In this document: piece after piece, positions 10,482 to 19,424 of the stretch
Numbering within the stretch: position 1 is the first letter of the stretch
Layout of the letters: each line of letters opens with the position of its first letter
Source: Glomus cerebriforme
Lineage: Eukaryota; Glomeromycota; Glomeromycetes; Glomerales; Glomeraceae
Direction of reading: 5' to 3'
DNA: 22,170 nt
NCBI GenBank assembly: GCA_003550305.1
Contig: QKYT01000354.1
Coordinates: forward strand, 71,025 to 93,194
The notes under the pieces: model-generated
Database searches by the model: none
What the model was told of the DNA's origin: nothing
Seen by the model: the letters and a program-made list of their open reading frames with translations, nothing else
Position numbers and translations under genes: made by a program

Positions 10482-10585
10482 CCAGACGATCGACTTCCGG
10501 GATTTTTGATTTGTAATGTGAAATTCGGTTGTCCAGATGATCGAATTCCCAGAATTTTTGATTTGTAATGTAAAATTCGGTTTGT
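10482..10585. repeat. Tandem duplication (51 + 53 bp) in the gene D promoter
   Basis: Unit 1 is 10482-10532 and unit 2 is 10533-10585. Both run CCAGA-[CT]-GATCGA, then a C-rich stretch, then TTTTTGATTTGTAATGT and AAATTCGGTT. The matching gene C promoter (near 6450) has only the start of one such unit, so this expansion is specific to D. Confidence 0.75.
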
Positions 10586-10638
10586 AAGCGGAACTATGGG
10601 CGAAAATTAGTAAACACTTATGACTTGTCTGGATAATT

Positions 10639-10661
10639 AGGAAATCGTAGGATAAAAAAGG
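10639..10661 (+). promoter_or_regulatory. Conserved TATA-like box of gene D
   Basis: AGGAAATCGT then AGGATAAAAAAGG, about 222 bp upstream of the ATG at 10884, followed by TAATATTAAAC as in gene C. Confidence 0.5.
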
Positions 10662-10883
10662 TAATATTAAACTTTTTTTTTCGTAGGATATTAACAATTG
10701 ATTTTCTTTTTTGTCATCAATTAATATAATGTCCGAAAAAAATTTTTTAATATGTATCTAACAATTTTTGGCAATTGATTCAATTCGCAAAATAAATATT
10801 TTTAGGATTAAGTATTTAATGGCATTTCCCTGCCATTACTAAAAAAAAAAGGAAGAAAAAAAATTTTTTTTCTTAATAAAAAT

Positions 10884-13385
10884 ATGGAAGAATTATTATC
10901 CACTCCAACAACGATTAATCCTAAATTAGATAAAGAATCAAAAATTGATACTGAAATTCGTGACCTTTGGTTAGAAAGCATTCGTAATCGAGATCAACGT
11001 CAACCGTTTAAAAAGACTAATGAATTTTATGATTTTATTATTGTTGGAGCTGGAACTGCTGGATGTGTATTGGCAAGAGAATTAATTTATAATATTCCCA
11101 ATATCAATATTTTGGTATTGGAAGCTGGTCCACCAGTTACGCAGATCAATGATATAATGCGTTCACCATGTGCTTATGGTCCAGTAAGTGTGAATGTTTT
11201 AATCAATTTGATTTCATGTTATCAAGCCCATTTTATAGGTGGTTTATTTTATAAATAGGTTCATCGAACAAGTGAAACAGATTGGGGATATTTCACAGAA
11301 GAACAAAAAATATCTTGTACTATCGATCCTACAAAAGAAGTATTACATAAATCATTGGCTTATCCGCGCGGAAAAGTTATTGGAGGATGTAGTACTATAA
11401 ATGGAATGGCTTATATGTGAATATATATATTTTTTTAACTATACTCGATGCTTGTTATTCGTAATACTAAATGTTATGTTATTTAGGCGAGGCCAAATAG
11501 CTGATTATGATCTTTGGGCAGCCCAAGGTCCTGAATATAAAATTTGGGATTATGATCACTGTTTTGAGGGTATGTACCATGTTCTTCATTGTATTATACA
11601 TAATTATGTAAATTTTTTTATTCGATTGTTTTTATTCTAATCTATTTATTTAAAATAGCTTTCAAAGCGATCGAAAACAATGCGCGTGAAAATCCTGATG
11701 AAGAATTTAAAAAACATCATGGATTTAATGGTCTACTTCATATACAAGATCCATATGATGCTTATGATATTATGAAGGATTTTACTAAAGCTGCAAAAAA
11801 TCTTGGTATCCCTTATAATAATGATTTCAATGGTGTTAAACAAAACGGAATAGGAATGTACCAGGTTAGTAAAATAATACTTTTAAAAATTTTTAAATTT
11901 ATATTAATTAATTTAATATAATACAGTGTACAATGAAAGACGGGCAGCGCTCGTCATTGGCTGACGGTTATTTAAATGACGCATTGAAAAAAGTTGAAAC
12001 TTATCCTCCTTTGAAACCATTAGGATTAGGACCTCCTCATGAATTAGGCGATGATGTTACAAAATTTGTGGCTGTTAATGTCAAATCTTTTGCTCATGTA
12101 TTAAATATTATTTGGGATGAAGAAAAGAAAGATGAAAATATTGCAATTGGTATAAANTATTTNTATGATGGNGNAGTTCATGATGCTTTCATTGCTCCAA
12201 AAGGNGAAGTGATTATTTGTGGTGGTGTTATTAATAGTGCTCAGGTAAGAATTCAAAAATAGATTTGTTAATAATAAAAATACTAGTTGATGATTAGACA
12301 AAATTTGATTTTTTGCGTCGCAGTATGATCAGTGATAGGTAATTAATTATAATTATTGATATATTTAAAAAGATTTTAATGCTTTCCGGAATTGGTCCAA
12401 AAAATAATTTGGAAGAAAATAATATTAAAGTTCGTAAAGAATTACCAGTTGGACGTAATCTATTGGATCATCCTTCGAGTTGTATGACTGCCAAAGTTCC
12501 CGTTCCAAGTGTTTCTCAATTACATTATTGGAGTAGTGGATTTGATCATGGAATTCTTCATAAAGCTAATGTTGAAGGGAAAATTCCTAGTAAAGAAGAA
12601 CTTCTCGATGGACGTCCTGATATTCAAATTTTTGGTGAGTTTAATATATATTATATTACATGCGGTGTAGCATTTTTTTTTTAAATACTGTTCATATACT
12701 TAGTTATTAATTATAATTTACAGCGGGCACAAATGTATATGATCCAAATATTGCTGCTCGTATTTATCCTAATCCAACAGAAGAAAAATTTGAAATTCTT
12801 ACTATAATCCCATTTCTTAATATTCCATCAAGTGTTGGTTATTTGGAATTATGTAGTTCTAATCCATTTATACAACCAAAGATATTTCCTAATTTTTATA
12901 AAAATCCTAATGATATATACAAAATGATTAGTGCTCTTAAATTATCACGTGAAATACTTAAACAACCCCCATTAAGTACCGTTTGGGGTATAAAAGAAAT
13001 TGAACTTGATAATGAATGGTATAGTTTAGATAATGAGATGAGCGATGAAGATTGGGAACAATATGTTCATAAAAAGGTAATTTATCGAAAAAAAAATTTA
13101 TTGTATGAATGTATGGTAAAATATAAATTTTATTCACAAATTTTTTTCTTTCACCTATGCTAGTTCTTTCCAGGGTATCATTCATGTGGTACTGTAAAAA
13201 TGGCACCAGAAACACAAGGAGGATGTGTTAATCATCGTCTTCAAGTTTACGGAACTAAAAATCTTCGAGTTGTTGATGCTTCAATTTTTCCAGTTCTTCC
13301 GTCTGGTAATATTAATGCTCCCGTTGCTATGGTGGCATGGAAAGCAAGTAGGTTAATTGAAGAAGATTATGTCAATAAAGTTTAG
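10884..13385 (+). CDS. GMC oxidoreductase, array copy D
   Basis: Complete 8-exon gene: 10884-11183, 11259-11416, 11487-11569, 11659-11864, 11927-12244, 12373-12634, 12724-13076, 13164-13385; 1902 nt, 633 residues, the longest copy. FAD-dependent GMC oxidoreductase of unknown substrate, predicted intracellular. GAGTAG lies at residues 55-60; GGCSTIN, MLSGIGP and GNINAP are present. As in C, the active-site segment is YHSCGT (His566-Ser567) instead of His-Pro. Exon 5 contains five N bases, so five third- or second-position sites are undetermined there. Start ATG 10884 matches the ATGGAAGAATTA start of B and E. Introns 5-7 and exon 8 are closest to copy C. Confidence 0.92.
12157..12205. other. 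Cluster of five ambiguous bases (N) in gene D exon 5
   Basis: N at 12157, 12163, 12172, 12174 and 12205. At each of these sites the other copies disagree (A/G, C/T, C/T, G/A and C/T respectively), while all surrounding bases are shared. The Ns therefore mark unresolved paralog or allele differences rather than random sequencing failure. Confidence 0.85.
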
Positions 13386-13630
13386 TGATTATAGTAATTA
13401 TATACTTCTTTATATTAATTGTACTGTACAATTTAAAAATGGTCTATTTTTTTCTGTTATTTATTAAAATTCGTTTGAAAAAAAATATATAATAAATTAC
13501 AAATTTTTTTTTTTGTTCATTTAACAAATTTTATCCAATGCTTAATTAAATTTGACAAAAGTTATAAAAGATTTTAATCTCATTCTATATTAGACAATAT
13601 TTACAGATCAATTGGAACTCCATATGTATA
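13386..13630. other. Spacer downstream of gene D up to the retroelement
   Basis: AT-rich, no gene. An AATAAA lies inside the last codons of gene D. The sequence after the stop resembles the start of the C-D spacer (CTTTATATTAA.TGTAC.. TTTAA.ATGGTCTATTTTT) and then diverges. Confidence 0.4.
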
Positions 13631-13645
13631 TAATGTGACGTATCA
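13631..13645. repeat. Target-site duplication, left copy
   Basis: TAATGTGACGTATCA, identical to 14350-14364. The two copies exactly bracket the retroelement, as expected of target-primed insertion. Confidence 0.85.
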
Positions 13646-14349
13646 TTTATTTTATTTTATTTTATTTTAAGGAGAGCACAGTATCGTTACAAATTGAAGT
13701 AGTCAGAGAAGGAAAAATGAAATATTAGTCTACTCATTAAAACTACTGAGGAAGAGTAACTGAGCCCCCTGAGCCCGTATACGGAACTCGGTGAACTGTC
13801 TATGCCTAAATAAAAAAAAATTTTAGGTAAAACCTAAAGGCTATCCTGAAAGTAAAATAAACAATCAAAAAAAAACTGATAGCTAAAGCTAATTTGACCC
13901 GCACTTTTCTTTCAATCGAAACTGCCTCATGTAAGTGCTGTGAGATGAGGAATGGTTAAACACTATTTTAATTGTTAAAAATCATAAGTAAAAAATTTAT
14001 ATGGACTTTACTCCAATTGGAGTCGAGGGCGTTTCGACACTTGTGAATCAAGTGTAGTATAAGAGCGTTTAATGGAATGGCCCTGAAAGAGCCGAGATTC
14101 GTTCGGCAATGGTTTCTGTGTATCGACTATACGTCGTAGTTGATCGAATCTGTTTGATAGATTCCTAAATAATGGGGTGCCCTTAGCGAATTGTTTCTTC
14201 CAGCTTTTGTAATCTTTTAGATCTTGGGTCGTGGGCGGTGTATTGGTCCTAAAAGAGTGGACAATAAATTGCCAATCTGATAGGAGAAATGAATATTTTC
14301 GTAAATACTCGTTTATTCCTGTTATGTCGTTTAAATATGATTTATACAA
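13646..14349 (-). mobile_element. 5'-truncated non-LTR (LINE-like) retrotransposon insertion
   Basis: A 704-bp segment is bounded by perfect 15-bp direct repeats. Read on the minus strand it begins in the middle of an open frame, continues with about 350 bp of untranslated sequence, and ends with an (ATAAA)4 tail (13646-13665 on the plus strand) directly next to the target duplication. An open 5' break, a simple-repeat 3' tail and a long target duplication are the hallmarks of a 5'-truncated LINE. It is richer in G and C than the surrounding spacer and absent from the other spacers. No reverse-transcriptase motif is retained, so the LINE clade cannot be named. Confidence 0.8.
14008..14349 (-). 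pseudogene. C-terminal fragment of a retroelement-encoded protein
   Basis: The frame is open from the 5' break of the element (14349; first codon TTG, not a true start) to a TAA at 14008-14010, about 113 residues. It is rich in charged and aromatic residues (DWQFIVHSF, KDYKSWKKQF) and ends with a basic stretch near KRPRLQLE. No conserved catalytic motif is recognised. Its position, directly before the 3' untranslated part and the ATAAA tail, suggests the extreme C-terminus of the element's last ORF. It is not a host gene: no start codon or promoter of its own. Confidence 0.6.
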
Positions 14350-14364
14350 TAATGTGACGTATCA
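14350..14364. repeat. Target-site duplication, right copy
   Basis: TAATGTGACGTATCA, identical to 13631-13645; it borders the 5' end of the retroelement. Confidence 0.85.
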
Positions 14365-14765
14365 ATCTGTAATGATTCTGATTTATTTTTAATAAATTTT
14401 AGTCATGTGGTTTTATAAAAAAAAATGAGACGACCGGTTCGTAGGCACAAGTTATCAACCGAACAATTAACCGGTAAAAATGCAGGTCATTAATTTTCTA
14501 TTCTCCTAAATTTATAGGAATATAATACAGTTCCAATTTTTCTTTGAAAATATTTTTTTTATAAAAAAAAGCATTATAAATTTTATAAATTTTTATGGTA
14601 TTAAACTCAATCCTCAAATAAATTTGATATTAAAAAATATTTTTGTTATTTAAACGCTTGTTTAATCCATAAAATATTTATGTAAAAAAAAAACTGTATA
14701 AAAAAATGAAGATTTTTGTCCGTCTTGGCATGTCATAAATGCTTTATAACAAGCTTTAACTAATT

Positions 14766-14788
14766 AGGAAGTCATAGGATAAAAAAGG
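14766..14788 (+). promoter_or_regulatory. Conserved TATA-like box of gene E
   Basis: AGGAAGTCAT then AGGATAAAAAAGG followed by TAATATTTAA. It lies about 333 bp from the ATG, the largest distance in the array, partly because of the A/T homopolymer expansion downstream. Confidence 0.5.
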
Positions 14789-15017
14789 TAATATTTAATT
14801 TTTTTTTTTCGCAGGGAAAACGTCATATTCTGATATTGGCAATTGATATGTTATATAAATTTCTATTGTCAGAGTTAGTATATACCATCAAATAAGGCGT
14901 TTGGCATCTTTTGTTCTTGCAAAAAAAATCTTGATAGTATCATTCACAAAATAAATATTCTTTGGACCAAGTATTTTATTACATTTCCCTATCGCTTGTA
15001 AAAAGAGAAGAGAAAAA

Positions 15018-15018
<1 letters not shown>

Positions 15019-15070
<52 letters not shown>

Positions 15071-15094
15071 TTTTTTAAAAAAAAAAAAAAAAAA
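15019..15094. repeat. Alternating poly(T)/poly(A) tract in the gene E leader
   Basis: Runs of T10, A38 (15029-15066), T10 (15067-15076) and A18 (15077-15094) stand directly upstream of a CA-rich lead-in and the ATG at 15122. Copies B-D have only short A/T runs here. Such tracts exclude nucleosomes and are prone to slippage; the exact length may be an assembly artefact. Confidence 0.8.
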
Positions 15095-15121
15095 CAAAAA
15101 AATAAAAATAAAAATAAAAAT

Positions 15122-17657
15122 ATGGAAGAATTATTGTCCATTCCAAAGACGATTAATCCGAAATTAGATAAAGAATCAAAAATTGATACTGAAATTCGTG
15201 ATCTTTGGTTAGAAAGCATTCGTAATCGAGATCAACGTCAACCATTTAAAAAGACTAATGAATTTTATGATTTTATTATTGTTGGAGCTGGAACTGCTGG
15301 ATGTGTATTGGCAAGAGAATTAATTTATAATATTCCAAATATTAATATTTTGGTATTGGAAGCTGGTCCACCAGCCACACAAGTTAATGATATAATGCGT
15401 TCACCGTGTGCTTATGGTTCGGTGAGTGTGGATTTTTTAATAACTTTTTAATTTCATAGAATTAATTACATGATTTATTATTTATGTTATCAAGCCCATT
15501 TTATAGATGATTTATTTTTATAAATAGGTTTATCGAACAAATGAAACAGATTGGGGATATTTTACAGACGAACAAAAAAGGTCTTGTATTGTTGATCCTA
15601 AAAAAGAAGTATTACATAAATCATTGGCTTATCCACGTGGCAAGGTTATTGGAGGATGTAGTACTATAAATGGAATGACTTACATGTGAATATATATATA
15701 TTTTTAACTACATTCGAATCTCTTTTCCTGCTGAATATAAACTTTTATGTTTTTTTTGCTAAATATTATGGTTATTTAGACGAGGTCAAAAAGCTGATTA
15801 TGATCTTTGGGCAGCCCAAGGTCCTGAATATAAAATTTGGGATTATGATCACTGTCTTGAGGGTATATACGATATTCTTCATTTTATTTTACATAATTAT
15901 GGAAATTTTAATGTTTAAATTTTTTGATTCAATTGTTTTTATTCTAACTCATTTAACAAAGCTTTCAAAGCGATTGAAAACAATGCGCGTGAAAATCCTG
16001 ATGAAGAATTTAAAAAATATCATGGATTTAATGGCCTACTTCATGTACGAGATCCATATGATTCTTATGATATTATCAAAGATGTTATTAAAGCTGCAAA
16101 AAATCTTGGCATCCCTTATAATAATGATTTCAATGGCGTTAAACAAAACGGAGTAGGAGTATATCAGGTTAATAAAATAATACTTTAAAAAATTTTAAAT
16201 TTAATCTAATTTATATTTAAAACTAATTTCGTTTAATACAGTGTACAACGAAAGATGGACAACGCTTTTCATTGGCCGACGGTTATTTGAATGATGCATT
16301 GAAAAAAGTTGAAACTTATCCTTCTTCGAGACCATTAGGACTAGGACCTCCTCATGAATTAGACGATAATGTTGCAAAATTTGTGGCTGTTAATGTCAAA
16401 TCTTTTGCTCACGTATTAAATATTATTTGGGATGAAGAAAAGAAAGATGAAAATATTGCAATTGGTATAAAATATTTTTATGATGGTGAAGTTCATGATG
16501 CTTTCATTGCTCCAAAAGGTGAAGTGATTATTTGTGGTGGTGCTATTAATAGTGCTCAGGTAAGAATTTTAAAAAATTGATTTTATTAATAAAACACTAG
16601 ACAAATTTTGTTTTTCGTTGCGTTGCAGTAATTAATTGTAACTTTTGATAAATTTAATAAGATTTTAATGCTTTCTGGAATTGGCCCAAAAAATAATTTG
16701 GAAGAAAATAATATCAAAGTTCGTAAAGAATTACCAATTGGATGTAATCTATTTGATCATGCTATGTGTCGCATGTTAGCTAAAGTACCCGTTCCATGTG
16801 ATTCTCAATTACATTATTGGAGTAGTGGGCTTGATCATGGAATTATTTATAAAGCTAATGTTGAAGGAAAAATTCCTAGTAAAGAAGAATTTCTTGATGA
16901 ACGTCCTGATATTCAAATGTTTGGTAAGTCATATATGATAATATTATAAAATATCTTTTTTTTTTTTTTTTGAGATAATATATAAATTATTAATAATAAT
17001 TTATAGTAAGCACAAATGTATTTGATCCCAATATTGCTGCTGCTCGTACAAAAGAAAAATTTGATGTTCTTACTATATTTCAAACTCTTAATATTCCATC
17101 AAGTGTTGGTTATTTGGAATTATGTAGTTCTAATCCATTTATACAACCAAAGATTTTTCCTAATTTTTATNAAAANCCTNATGATTTGTACAAAATAATG
17201 AGTNCTCTTAAATTATCACGTGAACTACTTAAACAACCTCCTTTAAGTACCGTTTGGGGTATAAAAGAATTTGAACTTGATAATGGATGGTCTAGTATAG
17301 ATAAAGAGATGAGTGATGAGGACTGGGAGCAATATATTCATGAAAGGGTAATTTATCAATATATATATATATATTCATGTACTGTATGTATGTATGGTAA
17401 AATATAAATAATTTTTTTTCTTTCATCTATGCTAGTTCATTGCAGGGTTTCATCCATGTGGTACCGTAAAAATGTCACCAGAAACTCAAGGAGGGTGTGT
17501 TAATCATCGTCTTCAAGTTTACGGAACTAAAAATCTTCGAGTTGTTGATGCTTCAATTTTTCCTGTTATTCCGTCTGGTAATACTAATGCTCCCACTGCT
17601 ATGGTAGCGTGGAAAGCAAGTAGATTAATTAAAGAAGATTATATTAATAAAGTTTAA
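15122..17657 (+). CDS. GMC oxidoreductase, array copy E
   Basis: Complete 8-exon gene: 15122-15421, 15528-15685, 15780-15862, 15962-16167, 16242-16559, 16662-16923, 17007-17347, 17436-17657; 1890 nt, 629 residues. FAD-dependent GMC oxidoreductase, substrate unknown, no signal peptide. GAGTAG, VLEAG, GGCSTIN and MLSGIGP are intact; the active site reads FHPCGT (His562-Pro563) and GNTNAP. Exon 3 begins with A rather than G, so the codon split across intron 2 becomes ATA and the conserved Met of Y-M-R-G-Q is Ile. Exon 7 is four codons shorter than in B-D and contains four N bases. Intron 6 and the start of exon 7 resemble copy A, while the rest of exon 7 resembles copy C. Confidence 0.92.
17171..17204. 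other. Cluster of four ambiguous bases (N) in gene E exon 7
   Basis: N at 17171, 17176, 17180 and 17204. Copy A has G, G, G, T and copy C has A, T, A, G at these sites, with surrounding bases mostly shared. The cluster sits where gene E changes from A-like to C-like sequence. Confidence 0.85.
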
Positions 17658-18240
17658 TGATTATAGTTATGGTAAATTTCTTTATATTGATATTCAATAT
17701 AAGTATGTTCTTTTCTTTAAGATAATGAGAATATAGTTATTATTTAAGAGATTTTAGAATTTCATTACAATTTCGATTAGGTGTACAAAGTTCCATTATT
17801 TTCATTATCTAACAATTATAAGTGAATTCTAAACAATTTTGAAATCCTAAACATTATTTGTAAAACTTCTATTTGATATGATTGTTTTTCTTGTGTTCGA
17901 TCTTTATCATGTTAGATTGATTTTTACATTGAATTCTTGAAATATCGTACTTTTCTGTTGTTTTCTATTTTTGAAAATTTTTGAAACATACTGTATAAAC
18001 CATAAATTTTGATTTCTTTATCCATCCCCCTCAACTTTTGCATACGAATGGGTGTTTATTTTTTTTTAAAAGTTGAAGTATAAAATTTATTAATAAGTAA
18101 ATTACGTACATAAAACCATTTTATAATTTTAATTTTATTGTTAAAAAATTTAATCTGATGGCGGGTGATGAAATTTTCTTTTTTTTTTAAAAAAAAAAAT
18201 TATATTAGATCACGCCTAATTTGTATCATTTACAATTAAA
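17658..18240. other. Spacer after the GMC array
   Basis: AT-rich, no gene. The first about 40 bases resemble the 3' flank of C and D (AAATTTCTTTATATT). After that no block of the array spacers is recognised, so the duplicated unit ends here. CAACTTTTG near 18033 and AAAAGTTGAAG near 18067 could form a short hairpin. Confidence 0.4.
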
Positions 18241-18739
18241 GGATTCAAAGTTAATTATGTATGAAGTAATCTCTGGATTACCTCCATACATGATGTTAGA
18301 CATGATATAAATTTAACAATAAATAAAGTACCTCAATTGATTGTGCATTTAATTAAAAGATGCAAAGTTAGATCAATGGTCTTATTTTTAATGCAGAATT
18401 AGAAAAACAAATTAAAGAAGCAGAAGAATTCAATAGTAATTCACCAACTAGTAGTAATAATCTTCCTGAACTATAAGCAATATGATAATATACAGTAATA
18501 AGCGTGGAATATTCAGGTAAATAAATTTATATTTCGTTTGAAAATATGTTAAAAAAAAAACTAATAAATTTTATTCATTTGTTAGAAGCTTAACAAATTG
18601 ATATCTCAACGATGATGATAAAATTTTTAACTTATGACTTTATTTATGCTAACATAATTATTGTTAATTTAATAATTCCACCCAAAATAATGAATCTAAA
18701 GACAAGGAAAAATTTTGGAAAAAAGTTATAGATTTTTAA
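18241..18739 (+). pseudogene. Decayed 3' end of a Glomeromycotina-type protein kinase gene
   Basis: Fragments in changing frames match the end of this kinase type. 18254-18289 encodes IMYEVISGLPPY (kinase subdomain IX-X). One base is then missing, and the next frame reads HDVRHDINLT and KVPQLIVHLIKRC, with the segment normally between them absent. After a likely intron border (ATGCAG), 18396-18476 reads ELEKQIKEAEEFNSNS and stops at TAA. Tail pieces follow: VISVEYS near 18510, and QNNESKDKEKFW from 18683 to a TAA at 18737-18739, the latter matching the tail of the neighbouring pseudogene at 20103. Frameshift, deletion and stops make it non-functional. Family assignment rests on motif recognition from known AM-fungal kinases. 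Confidence 0.7.
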
Positions 18740-18844
18740 TTTGTATTTTTCTTCGTCCAGAGAATTTTTTTCTAATATATTTAAAATTTTTTTTTTTGCA
18801 AATATAATCTTCTAATAATAAAAAATTCTGAAATTGAAAATAGG

Positions 18845-19046
18845 TCTCTTGGTCAACTAGCTCACTGAGATAAACCTGAACAATTCAATCCCTTCGATGT
18901 TCGTAGAAGAAATGGGCAATGGATAATATAAAAATTTTATTTATTATATTATTAACGAAATTTTTCCTAGTGAATCCCAATACTCCATTAAAGGTAGATT
19001 AGTAGAATATGATAGTGTACAACGTTGTGAAAAATTAGAAATTTTT
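18845..19046 (+). pseudogene. Unidentified coding-like relic
   Basis: Two stretches in different frames have amino-acid composition unlike the AT-rich background. 18845-18931 gives SLGQLAH, a TGA, then DKPEQFNPFDVRRRNGQWII and a stop. 18951-19046 gives INEIFPSESQYSIKGRLVEY and continues DSVQRCEKLE. The less AT-biased codons suggest an old exon broken by stops and a frameshift. I do not recognise the protein. It may be chance. Confidence 0.3.
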
Positions 19047-19424
19047 ATTATAATAGTGTTATTCATCATTTTTTAATAAATTTTTCTTTTAATGAACTTA
19101 ACTTTAGGAATTATTTATACTAAAAGAATCGTTTTTTTTTTGATTAAGAAAAATATGTTTAATTCCGTGAATCCCGTGACTAATGGTAATTTTTAACGGC
19201 TTAATTTATTTTTGGAAACAAGTTAACGTCACGTACCCCAATGATTGTGATACGCTTTTAGTTTAGTGATTTACTTTTTGTATTTACAGTATAACATTAT
19301 TATTGAGACGTTTCCATTTTTTAATTATTCTTCTTATAACAAAGTTTTATTGTTTATTACTTATATTATTTTATATTAATTAACTTAATAATATTATTTT
19401 CTCAAATAATTTATTAAACTAACT
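19047..19424. other. Spacer upstream of the kinase pseudogene
   Basis: Very AT-rich, no gene. Probably the old promoter and leader of the kinase pseudogene that starts at 19425. No clear TATA motif stands out from the background. Confidence 0.35.

Larger units (their letters stand above)
9183..10883. other. C-D intergenic spacer with gene D promoter region
   Basis: No protein gene; small frames around 9836-10127 and 10440-10697 come from the foldback element and a promoter duplication. The segment near 9380-9420 (GCTCGATTTAACA.. TAGTATTCTC) is repeated at 9850-9860 and, across the foldback insertion, 10105-10120. Other blocks match the B-C spacer: GCACGTGCCGCAC at 9733-9745, TAAACGTTTA at 10433-10442 and the AT box at 10639-10661. 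An AAACGTTTA also stands at 10394, and an imperfect palindrome TAAACGCTTGTTTA at 10303-10316, which recurs upstream of E. Confidence 0.55.
14365..15121. other. D-E spacer remainder with gene E promoter and leader
   Basis: No gene. It includes ACCGGTTCG at 14434 and ACCGGT at 14470, an imperfect palindrome TAAACGCTTGTTTA at 14650-14663, GTCCGTCTTGGCATG at 14718, the AT box at 14766-14788, and the long homopolymer leader. The TAAACGTTTA palindrome seen upstream of B, C and D is missing here. Confidence 0.5.

Noticed and set aside
10440..10697. 85-residue minus-strand frame upstream of gene D
   Set aside because: Its internal repeat is the promoter tandem duplication translated; no family match recognised.
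14888..15219. Minus-strand frames rich in Phe and Lys
   Set aside because: Direct translation of the poly(A)/poly(T) tract.
1..17657. Bacterial-type operon reading of the co-directional genes
   Set aside because: Every gene has seven introns and its own promoter-like region; this is a eukaryotic tandem duplication.
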